Shown here piece after piece: positions 34,860 to 35,065 of a stretch of 35,065 nucleotides of DNA (positions within the stretch are counted from its first letter, which is position 1; every line of letters begins with the position of its first letter). The notes under the pieces are model-generated. The model was not told the origin of the DNA, did not search any database, and saw only the letters and a list, made by a program, of their open reading frames with translations. The stretch is taken from positions 1 through 35,065 of the IMG/VR virus record IMGVR_UViG_3300025087_000219; one strand, 5' to 3'. The translations under genes and the position numbers were made by a program. This DNA is from a virus.

Positions 34860-35065
34860 TAGAAATGTGTATTTGAAACCCTGTTTAACCAGCCTTGTAA
34901 AAATCCTGCATTCCGGGGCTTTTCTGCTATTTTTCTATAATACAAAATTCTGGCAGTTTTAAAAGCATCGAGAAAATCAGGAAAATTATTGATAGCGTAT
35001 TTTGAAATAGGCCCTAATTTCCCGTCAGCTTTCACTTTAACAAGCCTTTGAGCTATTCTGATTGA
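34859..35065 (-). CDS. Endolysin, GH108-type lysozyme (C-terminal part)
   Basis: This is the remaining part of the lysozyme that starts at 423, in the same frame. Beyond the repeat it adds 24 residues including KPRNAGFLQGWLNRV, a C-terminal helix typical of GH108 lysozymes, and ends in TAA at 34861-34859. That stop overlaps the ATG of the next gene by one base (TAATG), a coupling seen repeatedly in this genome. The clean in-frame junction is good evidence that the contig is circular. Confidence 0.9.
   Translation of the reverse strand, partial: SIRIAQRLVKVKADGKLGPISKYAINNFPDFLDAFKTARILYYRKIAEKPRNAGFLQGWLNRVSNTHF
34934..35065. repeat. Terminal direct repeat, right copy
   Basis: Second copy of the 132 bp end repeat. 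At the mismatch this copy encodes Tyr and the left copy Asn, in the context Ile-Leu-Tyr-(Tyr/Asn)-Arg of the endolysin. The YYR version is the more typical sequence for this lysozyme family, so the right copy is probably the correct one. Confidence 0.95.

Noticed and set aside
1-35065. tRNA genes, integrase, repressor or insertion sequence
   Set aside because: I looked for cloverleaf-like sequences, recombinase motifs and inverted-repeat transposon ends and saw none I could support.

Overview
The window is the essentially complete genome of a tailed phage with a long tail (siphovirus type), assembled as one circular contig. The first 132 bases recur at the right end (1-132 and 34934-35065, one mismatch). 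The endolysin gene starts at 423, runs off the left end and finishes at 34859 through this repeat, so the unit genome is about 34,933 bp. The host is very probably a member of the Bacteroidota. The reasons are a replication protein of the VirE-N / PriCT-2 / VirE-helicase type, promoters that fit the Bacteroidota consensus (TTTG, 19-20 bases, TAnnTTTG), few Shine-Dalgarno sites, and a small terminase subunit and lysozyme of types common in Bacteroidota phages. I found no integrase, excisionase, repressor or tRNA gene, so nothing here points to lysogeny.

Every credible gene lies on the minus strand and the genes are packed with 1-11 base overlaps. Transcription seems to make one circuit. It begins at an early promoter (34178-34209), runs towards lower coordinates, crosses the contig join and ends at a hairpin terminator (34228-34263) directly behind the starting promoter. 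The promoter is duplicated at 33826-33857 as part of an almost identical 42 bp repeat.

In order of transcription: (1) 34.2-31.0 kb, early and recombination genes: small unknown proteins, a Rad52/Sak-like annealing protein, an AT-rich unknown gene, an SSB-like protein ending DDLPF, a YqaJ/lambda-type exonuclease and two small membrane proteins. (2) 30.7-28.2 kb, a 748-residue primase-helicase followed by a 314-base gene-free stretch with repeated TTAGCCAAC motifs, a candidate origin. (3) 28.2-25.2 kb, a truncated cytosine methyltransferase remnant, a winged-helix protein, an SF2 helicase, an adenine/cytosine-N4-type DNA methyltransferase and a VRR-NUC nuclease. (4) 25.2-20.8 kb, about a dozen small genes, mostly unrecognised, one with a DUF4177-like domain. 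(5) 20.8-19.1 kb, small and large terminase. (6) 19.0-7.0 kb, tail genes: a tail-assembly chaperone pair apparently joined by a -1 ribosomal frameshift, tail completion proteins, fibres, distal tail protein, tape measure and a LamG-type fibre. (7) 6.9-1.0 kb, head genes: ClpP-type protease fused to a scaffold-like tail, major capsid protein, two related signal-peptide proteins, portal and head-tail connector. (8) 1.0-0 kb and 35.1-34.3 kb, lysis: two small membrane proteins, GH108-type lysozyme and a membrane-anchored spanin-like protein.

The points most worth a second look are the frameshifted chaperone, the tail-before-head gene order, the three virion-cassette proteins with export signals, the duplicated early promoter with its palindrome, the candidate iteron origin, and a tiny AT-rich gene with its own promoter inside the tail operon.
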